33,547 bases of DNA from the NCBI GenBank assembly GCA_020852295.1, contig JADZBC010000009.1, positions 71,081 to 104,627 of the forward strand, in the 5' to 3' direction. The notes under the pieces are model-generated. The model did not search any database. It saw only the letters and a program-made list of their open reading frames with translations, and was not told the DNA's origin. Made by a program: the position numbers and the translations under genes. This document shows, one piece after another, positions 23,395-31,986 of the stretch (position 1 is the stretch's first letter; each line of letters starts with the position of its first letter). The DNA is from a bacterium. GTDB lineage: Bacteria > Patescibacteriota > Saccharimonadia > CAILAD01 > JADZBC01.

Positions 23395-24879
23395 ATGCTA
23401 CGAAAAACCATCACAGCTGTATTTATTATCGGACTTACCCTGTCAGGGGTAAGTTTTGTTGCTAATAATCGACAAATTTCGTATCAATCACCAGTCAGCA
23501 CTCCTGCAAGCACGCCAGTCGCTTCATTGGACAGGCAGAACAGCCAAGCTACGCAGGCTGATCGGTCGCCAACAAGTAATTATTCCCCAAAACAGGCTGT
23601 TGAATATGCGCCCCAAGCCGAGGGTTCAGCAAAGCCTAAGACAATCAAAATTCGCACAGCCGATGGATACATTGAACGGCCAAATATCCGTTATCAAGCG
23701 CTCTATACGCCAAATGACCTACGCCCAACTCAGTGGTACACCAACAAGATTGGAGCCCCGGCCACCTGGAATAAGACCACTGGTAGCGATAGCACGACGG
23801 TGGCGGTGATTGATACTGGCTTTGCGTTGAGTCATGACGAGCTGAGTTATCGCTGGGCACTCAACACTTCTGAGCAGGGCACTACGAACCAAGAGGGCAC
23901 AGTTCCAAACTGCACGTCGCGCGGACTTACACTCGATAAGAGCTGTAATAATATCGACGATGATGGTAATGGCTACATTGATGATTGGCGCGGTTGGGAC
24001 TTTGATAGTGGCGACAACGACCCCCAGGCCGGAAAAGTCGCTCCAACAGATTCAGCGGTTTCTCATGGCACAATGGTGTCTGGTCTCGTTGGTGCGGCTG
24101 GTAACAACAACATCGGCGCGGCAAGTCTCAACTGGCAGACGAAACTACTACCACTGCAGGCGCTTGATGACACTGGCACCGGCTATACTTCTACGATCGC
24201 ACAGGCAATCCGCTATGCAGTTGATCGAGGGGTTGATGTGATTAGCATGAGCTTGGGCACGGATCAGCCTGACGAGGTGCTCCAAATCGAGCTGCAATAT
24301 GCCGCTGATCACAATGTGACCGTTGTGGCGGCAGCCGGTAATGATGGCTGTGACTGCTTGAGCTACCCGGCCAACTACCCAGAGGTAATTGCTGTAGGCG
24401 CGACAGATTCTACGGACGCAGTATCGAACTTTAGTAGCTATGGTGCAAATCTAGATGTTTCTGCGCCGGGCGCTGGTAGCCTCTACACTACCGCCTGGAC
24501 AGCAACTAACGGCCAGAGTGGCTATACCTCCGGCAGTATTTATGGCACCTCGTTTGCTGCGCCTATCGTGAGCGGCCTCGCCGCCTTACTAAAAGGGGTG
24601 CGACCGGACGCAACCCCGGCAATGATAACGAGCTGGATCAAGACTGGCGCCGATCCAGTCGTGTCCGGTAATGGTGGACAGGGTAGGATCAATGCTTATA
24701 ATTCTCTACTGTTAGCGAGTCCAGAGATTGTCGACTCGCTACCGTCCCGAACTACACCAATCTACAAGATGACCAAGACAAATAAGGATCCGCTTTACAC
24801 GAGTAGCTATGATCGAAAAGAAAACCTTCGATTATTGCAGGGCTATAACTACAGCATCATGCGCTTTGCAGACTACTAG
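23395..24879 (+). CDS. Secreted subtilisin-like serine protease (S8)
   Basis: A 494-residue exported protease. A signal peptide occupies about residues 1-26 (MLRKTITAVFIIGLTLSGVS). A Ser/Gln-rich propeptide-like region follows to about 110. The catalytic domain has Asp140 (VAVIDTGF), His224 (SHGTMVSGLVGA), oxyanion Asn316 (AAAGNDG) and Ser386 (GTSFAAPIVSG). The DDDGNGYIDDWRGWDF segment between Asp and His is common in large secreted subtilases. The tail of about 60 residues lacks a sorting motif. In an epibiont it could process envelope proteins or degrade external protein for amino acids. It sits directly before the two-component genes but has its own promoter. Confidence 0.94.
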   Translation: MLRKTITAVFIIGLTLSGVSFVANNRQISYQSPVSTPASTPVASLDRQNSQATQADRSPTSNYSPKQAVEYAPQAEGSAKPKTIKIRTADGYIERPNIRYQALYTPNDLRPTQWYTNKIGAPATWNKTTGSDSTTVAVIDTGFALSHDELSYRWALNTSEQGTTNQEGTVPNCTSRGLTLDKSCNNIDDDGNGYIDDWRGWDFDSGDNDPQAGKVAPTDSAVSHGTMVSGLVGAAGNNNIGAASLNWQTKLLPLQALDDTGTGYTSTIAQAIRYAVDRGVDVISMSLGTDQPDEVLQIELQYAADHNVTVVAAAGNDGCDCLSYPANYPEVIAVGATDSTDAVSNFSSYGANLDVSAPGAGSLYTTAWTATNGQSGYTSGSIYGTSFAAPIVSGLAALLKGVRPDATPAMITSWIKTGADPVVSGNGGQGRINAYNSLLLASPEIVDSLPSRTTPIYKMTKTNKDPLYTSSYDRKENLRLLQGYNYSIMRFADY

Positions 24880-24882
24880 AAC

Positions 24883-24914
24883 TCAGCCAATTTTCAGCCA
24901 AAATAAGGTACAAT
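24883..24914 (+). promoter_or_regulatory. Promoter with OmpR-type direct repeats upstream of the response regulator
   Basis: TCAGCCAA occurs at 24883-24890 and again at 24894-24901, 11 bases apart, the geometry bound head-to-tail by OmpR/PhoB-type regulators. TACAAT (24909-24914) follows, and six bases later comes the ATG at 24921. A similar pair stands before the operon at 26674. Confidence 0.6.
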
Positions 24915-24920
24915 CACGCT

Positions 24921-25601
24921 ATGCGAATTTTAGTTGTTGAAGACGAGCACAAGATAGCAAACGCCATAAAACGCGGTCTCGAGCAGGAGACTTTTGCGGT
25001 CGATGTTTGTTATGACGCCGACTCTGGACGCGACAGCGCACTTACCGGTGAGTACGACGTTGTGATTCTCGATCGCATGCTGCCAGGTGAGATCGAAGGT
25101 CTTGATATCTGCCGGGCGATGCGCGAGGAGGATATTCACACCCCGGTTCTTATGTTAACAGCCAAGGATAAGATCGGTGATCGGGTGACTGGTCTCAATG
25201 CCGGGGCTGACGATTATCTAGTCAAGCCGTTTGCTTTTGAGGAGTTACTTGCTCGGGTGCGCGCCTTATTGCGCCGGCCAAAAGACACTCAGTCAACTGT
25301 GCTGACTTTTGCCGATTTGTCGCTTGATCCGACCACGTTTGAAGTGCGACGAGCCAACAGACCGATCGAGCTTTCGAGCAAGGAGTTTGCCCTGCTCGAG
25401 TACCTGATGCGAAATCCTGGCAGAATTCTAACCAAGGATGTCATAATCGCGCATGTCTGGGATTACGATGCTGATGTGCTACCAAACACAGTCGAAGTTT
25501 ATATGGGTTATCTGCGCAACAAAATTGATAAGCCGTTCCGTGGCCCGTCGTTGATACAAACCGTACGGGGCTTTGGCTATAAATTGGAGGAAAAGGACTA
25601 G
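24921..25601 (+). CDS. OmpR/PhoB-family response regulator
   Basis: A 226-residue cytoplasmic regulator. The receiver domain has acidic residues in VVEDEH, phospho-acceptor Asp51 (VVILDRMLPG), Thr in LMLTAKD and Lys in YLVKPF. A winged-helix DNA-binding domain (about 128-222) includes SSKEFALLEYLMRNPG, VIIAHVWDYD, VEVYMGYLRNKID and IQTVRGFGYKL. It is followed by the sensor kinase with no gap (TAG-ATG). It probably controls its own promoter and the 26674 operon through the direct repeats described there. Confidence 0.96.
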   Translation: MRILVVEDEHKIANAIKRGLEQETFAVDVCYDADSGRDSALTGEYDVVILDRMLPGEIEGLDICRAMREEDIHTPVLMLTAKDKIGDRVTGLNAGADDYLVKPFAFEELLARVRALLRRPKDTQSTVLTFADLSLDPTTFEVRRANRPIELSSKEFALLEYLMRNPGRILTKDVIIAHVWDYDADVLPNTVEVYMGYLRNKIDKPFRGPSLIQTVRGFGYKLEEKD

Positions 25602-26600
25602 ATGTTTCGATCGGCGACATTACGCCTCACCGTTTGGTACACCATTATCATCATGGCGGTCAGCCTCGTTTTTAGTACGGCACTTTACATTATTTCGCGA
25701 GGACAGCTCGAGTCGAGTTTGCGACGACAGTGGCTACGCCGAATCGATCAGCGTCTCAATATCGTTGTCCAGCCGAATGATATATCGGCCGATCTAACCG
25801 AAGGTTCGGCAAGATTGCTCAACTACCTACTCGAGTTCAATCTCATTATTTTGGCGCTGAGTGTGTTTGCGAGTTACAAACTCGCGCGACATACACTTGA
25901 GCCGATTGAGGAGGCGCACACTGCCCAAGCTCGTTTTACCGCTGATGCTAGTCATGAGTTGCGCACGCCGCTGACTGCGATGAAGGCAGAGATCGAGGTG
26001 GCGCTGCGCGACAAAAAACTCACTATCAAAGAAGCCAGGGAGCTACTCAATAGCAATCTCGAAGAAGTCTCCAAGCTCGAACTACTCTCTAACGCATTGC
26101 TCAAACTCGCTCAGACCAACCGCGATACCATTGCGCTACGTCAGACCAATGCGCTCGAGGTGGTCTCAGGAGCGGTTGAGCGAGTCAAGAAGCAGGCTCA
26201 GCTGCACAGCATCTCGATAAAAAATGATGTCCGCAATATCAAGTTCGTCGGGGATAGTACGAGCCTCACAGAGCTTTTTGTTGTACTTCTGGATAATGCC
26301 ATCAAGTATAGCCCCGAGAAATCAGTTGTGACGGTGACTTGCCGCAAATCTGGAGGTTGTGTTGCGATTTCTGTTGAAGACAAAGGCGCTGGTATCCCCG
26401 CCAAGGATCTGCCAAATATTTTCGATCGCTTTTACCGAGTTGATAACTCACGTTCAAAACTCAAGACCGAGGGCTATGGCCTTGGCTTGTCGATTGCCAA
26501 GAAAGTCGCCGATCTGCACGGCGGCTCGATTGAAGTGACGAGCACGGTTGGCAAAGGCTCCGTCTTTACTGTGAAGCTACCAATCGAGCAAAAAAAGTAG
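25602..26600 (+). CDS. Sensor histidine kinase
   Basis: A 332-residue membrane kinase. Two helices (about 10-32 and 74-94) flank a short external loop of about 40 residues, so the input is probably membrane- or contact-based and not a large ligand domain. No clear HAMP domain is seen. The dimerisation box FTADASHELRTPL carries the phosphorylated His118. The ATP-binding domain has the N box (LLDNAIKYSP), G1 (DKGAGIP), F box (FDRFYRVD) and G2 (GYGLGLSIAKK). It partners the regulator upstream. Confidence 0.95.
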   Translation: MFRSATLRLTVWYTIIIMAVSLVFSTALYIISRGQLESSLRRQWLRRIDQRLNIVVQPNDISADLTEGSARLLNYLLEFNLIILALSVFASYKLARHTLEPIEEAHTAQARFTADASHELRTPLTAMKAEIEVALRDKKLTIKEARELLNSNLEEVSKLELLSNALLKLAQTNRDTIALRQTNALEVVSGAVERVKKQAQLHSISIKNDVRNIKFVGDSTSLTELFVVLLDNAIKYSPEKSVVTVTCRKSGGCVAISVEDKGAGIPAKDLPNIFDRFYRVDNSRSKLKTEGYGLGLSIAKKVADLHGGSIEVTSTVGKGSVFTVKLPIEQKK

Positions 26601-26617
26601 TTTTTGCACACGTGATT

Positions 26618-26659
26618 TAAGCCAATACTCAGTTAACATTCTTATCCTTGAGGTATAAC
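26618..26659 (+). promoter_or_regulatory. Promoter with OmpR-type direct repeats before the small-protein operon
   Basis: TAAGCCAA (26618-26625) and TCAGTTAA (26629-26636) are 11 bases apart and match the repeats at the regulator's own promoter at 7 and 6 of 8 positions. TATAAC (26654-26659) follows. The repeats lie ten bases, about one helical turn, further from the -10 box than at the regulator promoter. Confidence 0.5.
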
Positions 26660-26673
26660 AAAAAGGAGGAAGA

Positions 26674-26904
26674 ATGAAAAAGTATCTTCACCGACAAGGT
26701 CGCCGAGTAACCAACTTACTCAAAGGGCGTGAACAGATTGATGAGCTTTGGGATCGTATGGCTAGTAGCTGGGCAATTCGTGCCGAACGGCTAGCACGCC
26801 AGAACGCTAAGCGTGAACCAGTGATTGGTGCAACCAAATTGAGTGTTGACCGATCTAAGCCATCTCTCAGGTTGAAGCAGTACAATCTCCAAGTAGATAA
26901 ATAG
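26674..26904 (+). CDS. Small basic protein, 76 aa
   Basis: A strongly basic protein (MKKYLHRQGRRVTNLLKG onward) with no family I recognise. No membrane helix or signal is seen. A consensus AGGAGG lies six bases before the ATG, so translation should be strong. It heads a two-gene operon just after the two-component system, and its promoter carries repeats like those at the regulator promoter. It could be an effector of the envelope response or a nucleic-acid-binding peptide. Confidence 0.7.
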   Translation: MKKYLHRQGRRVTNLLKGREQIDELWDRMASSWAIRAERLARQNAKREPVIGATKLSVDRSKPSLRLKQYNLQVDK

Positions 26905-26912
26905 GAGAATAT

Positions 26913-27404
26913 ATGCAAATCAACAAGAAGATACTGCTGCCTATTGGTATCGCAGTAGTAGGAGCAGCCACACTTGGGGGTGTTGCTCTTGCAAACGCAA
27001 CCAATAGTCAGTCGCTTGCTGACACGTTAGCACAGCGGTTCAACCTCAATAAGAGCGATGTTCAGAAGGTAATCGACGAACATCGTGACGACAAGAAAGA
27101 GGCACACCAGCAGCGCTATGAAGACATGCTCCAAAAAGCGGTAGATAGCAATAAGCTAACTGCGGAGCAGCGCGACAAGATCTTGGCGAAGCATGAAGAA
27201 CTTGTGTCGCAAATGGAGGCAAACAAGGATAGCTTCAGGGACAAAACTCCCGACGAGCGAAAGGCCGCCAAGGATAAGCTCAAGGCCGATATCGAGCAAT
27301 GGGAGAAAGATAATAACATCCCCTCTGGATATCTTAAGCCAATGGGTCACGGTGGACCGCGTGGTCATCATGGCATGATGGGTGGAGCGCCAGACGTAAA
27401 TTAG
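26913..27404 (+). CDS. Exported helical protein, Spy-like in style
   Basis: A 163-residue protein with a signal peptide (about 1-28, MQINKKILLPIGIAVVGAA to ALAN). A charged helical body follows with a repeated theme of LxAEQRDKILAKHEELVSQM, and then a Gly/His-rich tail (GHGGPRGHHGMMGG) that could bind metal. The helical body recalls Spy/CpxP-type envelope chaperones and the DUF2680-like proteins of Gram-positives, which are also induced by two-component systems, but family membership is unproven. It lies eight bases after the 76-residue gene and ends at a strong terminator. Confidence 0.75.
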   Translation: MQINKKILLPIGIAVVGAATLGGVALANATNSQSLADTLAQRFNLNKSDVQKVIDEHRDDKKEAHQQRYEDMLQKAVDSNKLTAEQRDKILAKHEELVSQMEANKDSFRDKTPDERKAAKDKLKADIEQWEKDNNIPSGYLKPMGHGGPRGHHGMMGGAPDVN

Positions 27405-27420
27405 CCTACCGTACATAGCT

Positions 27421-27450
27421 TCACAAAAGCGCCGCAGGGCGCTTTTGTGA
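27421..27450. terminator. Strong intrinsic terminator
   Basis: TCACAAAAGCGCC and GGCGCTTTTGTGA form a perfect 13-base stem with a four-base loop. It closes the operon 26674-27404. Confidence 0.8.
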
Positions 27451-27478
27451 TTACAGTGATTTCTCAGCTTTGAGTAGG

Positions 27479-27484
27479 TATACT
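27479..27484 (+). promoter_or_regulatory. -10 box of the cytochrome b5-like gene
   Basis: TATACT lies seven bases before the ATG at 27492; the transcript is probably leaderless. Confidence 0.5.
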
Positions 27485-27491
27485 AATAGTC

Positions 27492-27887
27492 ATGAAGAGA
27501 AATGGTGCCTTTATAGTTGTAGGGATCGTCGTGTTGGCTGCACTTGGGCTTGTGGTATTTGGCGTCAATGGCTTCAACGCCAATAAAAATGCAAGTACTT
27601 CAACCGTATCTAACCAGCCGTCAGGCGGTAATAATACAACCAAATACACTGCAGCAGATGTTGCCAAACACAACAGTCAGGGCGACTGTTGGACGATAGT
27701 CAATGAGAGCGTCTACGACATAACTGACTTTACATCCAAGCATCCGGGCGGCCAGGAAATCCTGCAAGCTTGCGGCAAGGATGCCACAGAGATTTTTAAT
27801 GGCATGAGCTCGTCTGTTCGCAGCCGTGCCCATAGTGCAGAGGCTGCCAATATATTGAACCAATACAAGATCGGCGTGTTAGAGTAG
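27492..27887 (+). CDS. Cytochrome b5-like heme-binding protein, membrane-anchored
   Basis: A 131-residue protein. A hydrophobic N-terminal helix (about 6-27) anchors it, and an Asn/Ser/Thr-rich linker leads to a cytochrome b5 fold (about 51-130). His84 in DFTSKHPGGQEIL is the first heme ligand and His114 (SRAHSAEA) the probable second. CWTIVNESVYDIT is the typical b5 core strand. Small exported b5 domains are common in CPR bacteria, where an electron-transfer partner is usually not evident. No redox partner is encoded nearby. Confidence 0.92.
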   Translation: MKRNGAFIVVGIVVLAALGLVVFGVNGFNANKNASTSTVSNQPSGGNNTTKYTAADVAKHNSQGDCWTIVNESVYDITDFTSKHPGGQEILQACGKDATEIFNGMSSSVRSRAHSAEAANILNQYKIGVLE

Positions 27888-27947
27888 CGCTTCAATCTGG
27901 CGTTTGCTATCATTGGTATCGACGTTCAAAAAAATAGGGGGTGAAGG

Positions 27948-29669
27948 GTGAGACAAATAAAAGCAGTACAGCGGACTTTTCGCAGCCTCAAAAAAAAGTG
28001 GCAGAAACAAAGTAAAAAACATTTAATTCAGGATATTTTTGTAGCCGCTGCGTTTGCGGGTGCGCTACCACTCCTGGCGTTTACAAAGGCAGACGCTATT
28101 AATATCCGGCCGATTGAAGCAGCGCCAATCGTTGCCCTTTATGCATTGACTGCCGTTGCGGTCTTTATCATCCTTTGGCCTATCGAATCGAATCGCGGGG
28201 TTCGGCTTACAAGCTCAATAGTAGTAAGTTATATTTTTTTGGTGAATTTTGCGGAGCGCTTTGATTTGGTCAAGCAATTTGCAGCCGTCTTTCTACCAGA
28301 GGGAGGTATTGGTGCGCTAATTGCCCCATTGGCCTTTGTGGTTGCTGTGCTTGTAGGGGTGCTACTGCTGGTTCGATTGGCCGACAAAATTTTAACGAAT
28401 ATGACTCACAACACGGATTGGCTTCGAGGGGTTTTGACGGTAATGGCCCTATTTGTTTCGGGTTACTTACTACTCGGGTTTATTAATAGTGTTCGCAAAT
28501 ACAGCCAGTATTATTCGTACAAGAATACTCCTTCTTTGACTGCCGATGGAGCCAAACAGGGGGATCGCGACATCTACTATATCGTGTTTGATCGATACCC
28601 CAGTCAAGCATCTCTGGCAAATTACTATAACTTCGACAACAGTGGTTTTATTGAGAAGCTCAGGGGCCAAGGTTTTACGATTCGGGATAACGCCTATTCT
28701 AATTTTCAGTTTACGTCACCGTCAGTATCATCGACTCTCAATATGGATTTCCATACCGACCTACTCAAGAACTTTGCAGGGAAACCATACTATAGTGAGC
28801 TGCCCTATCAAGCTGAAATGCAAAATTCGAACGCAGTAAATCTTCTCAAAAAAAGTGGCTACGAGATATATAACGTCGGCAGTTGGTGGGGCTCGACCAA
28901 GGTACTTGATGGATCTAAGCCGCTGTATGTCTCGCCAGAGTTGACGCTGCTTGGCAAAAAATACATCCCAACGGAGTATCAGGGCAATATGATAAAGCGC
29001 AGCGTATGGGGTCCGTTACTCAGCCTTAACCTGTCATTTGGTGGCCTTGTTTTGGCTGGTGTTCAAGAGCAGGGCTTGCGAGACAATTTCCTCCGTCAGC
29101 TCGAGGCCCTCAAGACGATTTCGGCGACAAAGTCAGATAAGCCTCGCTTTATTTTTGCCCATATCCTCAACCCGCACCCGGACTACGTATTTACGGCGGA
29201 TGGCAACAAGCCAAGCTATGATACTACCGATTCTGACAATGATTTGCCGCGAGCCATCAAGCTTACCAACCAACTGCAGTTTACAAACAGAATGATTGAA
29301 GATCTGGTGACAAGTCTCAAGAAGAGTGAGAAGCAGCCAGTTATTGCAATTCAGGCCGACGAGGGCCCGTATCCGCAAAAAACTGACTTTACGGCGTTCA
29401 CGAAGGCAACCGACGATGCACTACGTGAAAAAACTGGGATATTGGCCGCTTACTATCTGCCCGACATGCCCGAAGAAAAAAAGACTGAGCTCAGTTCCTC
29501 GGTTAATTTATTCCGTTTCCTCCTCAATAATTACATGGGCTCAACCCTACCGTATCTACCGGACTGTCACTTTGTCTTTGATAATGCTACACCCTACTCC
29601 TACAAGGATCTCGGTGAGCGCATCACTGGTCAGCCGACTGATCCGAAATGCGCGGAGCTCGTGAAGTAG
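27948..29669 (+). CDS. Sulfatase-like (alkaline phosphatase superfamily) membrane protein
   Basis: A 573-residue protein. About four or five membrane helices occupy residues 25-185, and a large external sulfatase-like domain follows. Motifs include YYIVFDRYPS (metal Asp), FTSPSVSSTLN (the region of the Ser/Thr nucleophile), HILNPHPDYVF (His ligand) and IQADEGPYP (Asp, in place of the more usual D-H/D-N pair). The layout is that of LtaS/EptA-like phosphoglycerol or phosphoethanolamine transferases, but the exact reaction is unknown. The start is GTG 27948 after AGGGGGTGA. It is followed by a YLDPGSGS small protein and a methyltransferase, which suggests a conserved surface-glycan modification module. 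Confidence 0.82.
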   Translation: MRQIKAVQRTFRSLKKKWQKQSKKHLIQDIFVAAAFAGALPLLAFTKADAINIRPIEAAPIVALYALTAVAVFIILWPIESNRGVRLTSSIVVSYIFLVNFAERFDLVKQFAAVFLPEGGIGALIAPLAFVVAVLVGVLLLVRLADKILTNMTHNTDWLRGVLTVMALFVSGYLLLGFINSVRKYSQYYSYKNTPSLTADGAKQGDRDIYYIVFDRYPSQASLANYYNFDNSGFIEKLRGQGFTIRDNAYSNFQFTSPSVSSTLNMDFHTDLLKNFAGKPYYSELPYQAEMQNSNAVNLLKKSGYEIYNVGSWWGSTKVLDGSKPLYVSPELTLLGKKYIPTEYQGNMIKRSVWGPLLSLNLSFGGLVLAGVQEQGLRDNFLRQLEALKTISATKSDKPRFIFAHILNPHPDYVFTADGNKPSYDTTDSDNDLPRAIKLTNQLQFTNRMIEDLVTSLKKSEKQPVIAIQADEGPYPQKTDFTAFTKATDDALREKTGILAAYYLPDMPEEKKTELSSSVNLFRFLLNNYMGSTLPYLPDCHFVFDNATPYSYKDLGERITGQPTDPKCAELVK

Positions 29670-29690
29670 AGTGGCGGTCTCGAGAAGTGA

Positions 29691-29696
29691 TATAAT
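29691..29696 (+). promoter_or_regulatory. -10 box upstream of the YLDPGSGS protein
   Basis: A perfect TATAAT in the 51-base gap after the sulfatase-like gene. An AGGAGG ribosome site at 29711-29716 then precedes the ATG at 29721. The downstream genes may thus have a promoter of their own. Confidence 0.5.
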
Positions 29697-29720
29697 TAAC
29701 AGAGAAACAAAGGAGGGTAG

Positions 29721-29897
29721 ATGCGACATTTTCTGGCATACCTAGACCCGGGTAGCGGTAGCATTATAATTCAGGTGATTATGGGCGGAGTACTCGGCAT
29801 GGGTTACATGGCGCGCAAAAGCATTGCAGCGGTACTTGGTCGGTTTCGACGTAAAGACAAAACTAAGGGCGGCGAGAAAAAAGAAGCGAAGGAGTAG
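29721..29897 (+). CDS. Small membrane protein with YLDPGSGS motif, 58 aa
   Basis: The frame reads MRHFLAYLDPGSGSIII, then a hydrophobic glycine-rich helix (VIMGGVLGMGYMA), and then a basic lysine-rich tail (FRRKDKTKGGEKKEAKE). Small proteins with an N-terminal YLDPGxGS motif and one or two helices are common in bacteria beside sulfatase-like and glycan genes, with no known function. An AGGAGG site four bases upstream and tight spacing to the methyltransferase (two bases) make it a real gene despite its size. It probably acts in the membrane with the flanking proteins. Confidence 0.8.
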   Translation: MRHFLAYLDPGSGSIIIQVIMGGVLGMGYMARKSIAAVLGRFRRKDKTKGGEKKEAKE

Positions 29898-29899
29898 AT

Positions 29900-31312
29900 A
29901 TGCCGCGCAATAGTAAGCAAACTCAGTTTCTGCCTGCTTCTTTTCGTGATCCTGCCGGGCATATATTTCGTCAAGACGGTAAGATCTATCGTCAAATCAA
30001 TCAGTCCGGTAAGGACGATTATGAACTCATGATGAGCTCTGGTCTTTATGATGTACTGGTTAAGCGAGGTTTTTTGATTCCTCACAAAGAAACTTCACTC
30101 ACAAAGCTAGGCATCAAAGATTCGCGGGCGTATAAGGCAATTATGCCCGAGCAGATTGACTTTATTTCGTATCCATATGAGTGGAGTTTTGGCATGCTCA
30201 AAGACGCGGCCTTACTTACTATTGAGATTCAAAAAATATGCCTCGAACATGGCATGGTGCTCAAAGATGCGTCGGCCTACAATGTGCAATTTATCGCTGG
30301 ACGGCCAGTTTTTATCGACACACTGTCGTTTGCGAAGCTTTCGCGTCAATACTGGCATGGTTATCGACAGTTTTGCCAGCACTTTTTAGCACCCCTTGCT
30401 CTAGCCAGCAGGGTCGACGTTCGGTTTATTAGTATGTTGCGTGATCACATTGATGGTTTCCCGCTAGACCTCACCAAGCGGGCCCTGGGTACTCGCGCAA
30501 AGTTACTACCGGGGCTCTTCATGCATATTGTTTTGCATGCTCGGTCGCAGCAGCAGTACCAAAAAAAGCGCCCTGCACCAAAAAACTTCAATCTTGAGCG
30601 GGCGAAGATCTCACAAATTGCGTTGGCGAATCACCTTGAGAAAACGGTACGAAAAATTGCTGCACCAAAGCAAATCACTACCTGGGGTGATTATTATAAA
30701 AACGCCGATCACTACAACCAGTCTAGCTTCAAGAAGAAGGGCGTGATCATCAAAGACTATATTGGTCGGGTGAAGCCGAAGACGGTGTGGGACATTGGTG
30801 GCAACGACGGAACATTTAGCCGTATTGTGCTCGCCGCTGGCGCAAAATCAGCAGTCTGTTTTGACTTTGACTATGCTGCCGTTGAATCAAATTACCAACA
30901 GTTACAAAAAGATAAAAACAAAAATCTTCTGCCACTCTATCTCGATCTGTCGAGCCCGAGCGTCAATACTGGTTGGGCGCAGCAGGAGCGTGATGGTCTG
31001 GCTGAACGCGCCGAGGACACGAAGAGCGTCGTGATGGCACTGGCACTCATGCATCATCTTGCTATTCAGAACAACATACCATTTGCCAGTATGCGTGATT
31101 ATTTCGCGCGACTTGGAGAGTATCTTATCATCGAATTTGTACCGAAGGATGACGAGAAGGTCAAAGAGCTGCTCATTGCCCGAGAGGATATCTTTACCGA
31201 GTATTCTATAGAAAACTTTGAGAAAGTCTTCCTGGCAAAATACAATCTTGTTAGCAAGGACGAGGTGAAGGGGACGAAACGCACAATGTACTTGTTGCGG
31301 AGAAAGAAATGA
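29900..31312 (+). CDS. Class I SAM-dependent methyltransferase
   Basis: A 470-residue cytoplasmic protein. The C-terminal half holds the Rossmann methyltransferase fold: motif I VWDIGGNDGTFSRI (SAM binding), acidic motif II VCFDFDYAAVE, a later ALALMHHL and YLIIEFVPKDD. The N-terminal half (about 1-250) is an extra domain with KDASAYNVQFIAGRPVFIDTLSF, which resembles the kinase-like lobe (D-x-x-x-x-N and I-D motifs) that some glycan methyltransferases carry. It may cap or modify a surface polysaccharide. GGAG lies upstream, and its TGA overlaps the ATG of the ABC gene (ATGA). Confidence 0.88.
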   Translation: MPRNSKQTQFLPASFRDPAGHIFRQDGKIYRQINQSGKDDYELMMSSGLYDVLVKRGFLIPHKETSLTKLGIKDSRAYKAIMPEQIDFISYPYEWSFGMLKDAALLTIEIQKICLEHGMVLKDASAYNVQFIAGRPVFIDTLSFAKLSRQYWHGYRQFCQHFLAPLALASRVDVRFISMLRDHIDGFPLDLTKRALGTRAKLLPGLFMHIVLHARSQQQYQKKRPAPKNFNLERAKISQIALANHLEKTVRKIAAPKQITTWGDYYKNADHYNQSSFKKKGVIIKDYIGRVKPKTVWDIGGNDGTFSRIVLAAGAKSAVCFDFDYAAVESNYQQLQKDKNKNLLPLYLDLSSPSVNTGWAQQERDGLAERAEDTKSVVMALALMHHLAIQNNIPFASMRDYFARLGEYLIIEFVPKDDEKVKELLIAREDIFTEYSIENFEKVFLAKYNLVSKDEVKGTKRTMYLLRRKK

Positions 31313-31986
31313 CCAATGTCATAGAGCTGACCAATATACGAAAAGACTACAAGACTGGCGACGAAGTAACTTCAGCACTAAAAAAAGTGAATCTTACGAT
31401 AGAGGCCGGAGAGTTTGTGGCGATCATGGGACCATCGGGTTCTGGTAAATCTACCACGATGCATATTATCGGACTTCTTGATCAGCCGTCGGCTGGCCAC
31501 TACAAGCTCGACGGACAAGACGTGAGCCGATTAACCAAGAAGCAACAAGCCACTATACGTAATCAAAAAATCGGCTTCGTTTTTCAGCAGTTTAACCTAT
31601 TGCCACGCACAACAGTAACGGACAATGTCTTATTGCCAACGATCTACGGCAAGGTTGAGCATCCAACGCGGCATGCCAAGAAACTAATCGAACGGGTTGG
31701 TCTGGCTGATCGTGCTAAACACTTGTCCAATCAGCTTTCGGGTGGTCAGATCCAGCGCGTAGCAATCGCACGGGCGCTCGTCATGAACCCATCGATCCTC
31801 TTAGCCGATGAGCCGACCGGCAATCTCGACACCAAGCGCTCAGATGAAATCATGAAATTGTTTCGCGAGATCAACAAAGAGGGCGCCACAATCGTTCTAA
31901 TTACTCACGAAGAAGAGGTGGCTCAGTATGCTGACCGCATCATTCGCTTGCGCGATGGCGAAATAGTGCGAGGGACAAAGAAGTGA
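31309..31986 (+). CDS. ABC transporter ATP-binding protein, MacB/LolD type
   Basis: A 225-residue ATPase. Walker A is MGPSGSGKST, the Q-loop is FVFQQFNLLP, the signature is LSGGQIQRVAIARAL, Walker B is ILLADEPTGNLD and the switch His is in ITHEEE. The length and the insertion LLDQPSAGHYKLDGQDV fit the MacB/LolD/FtsE subgroup. Four-base overlaps join it to the methyltransferase before and the permease after, so all are co-translated. It powers the permease next to it. Confidence 0.95.
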   Translation: MTNVIELTNIRKDYKTGDEVTSALKKVNLTIEAGEFVAIMGPSGSGKSTTMHIIGLLDQPSAGHYKLDGQDVSRLTKKQQATIRNQKIGFVFQQFNLLPRTTVTDNVLLPTIYGKVEHPTRHAKKLIERVGLADRAKHLSNQLSGGQIQRVAIARALVMNPSILLADEPTGNLDTKRSDEIMKLFREINKEGATIVLITHEEEVAQYADRIIRLRDGEIVRGTKK

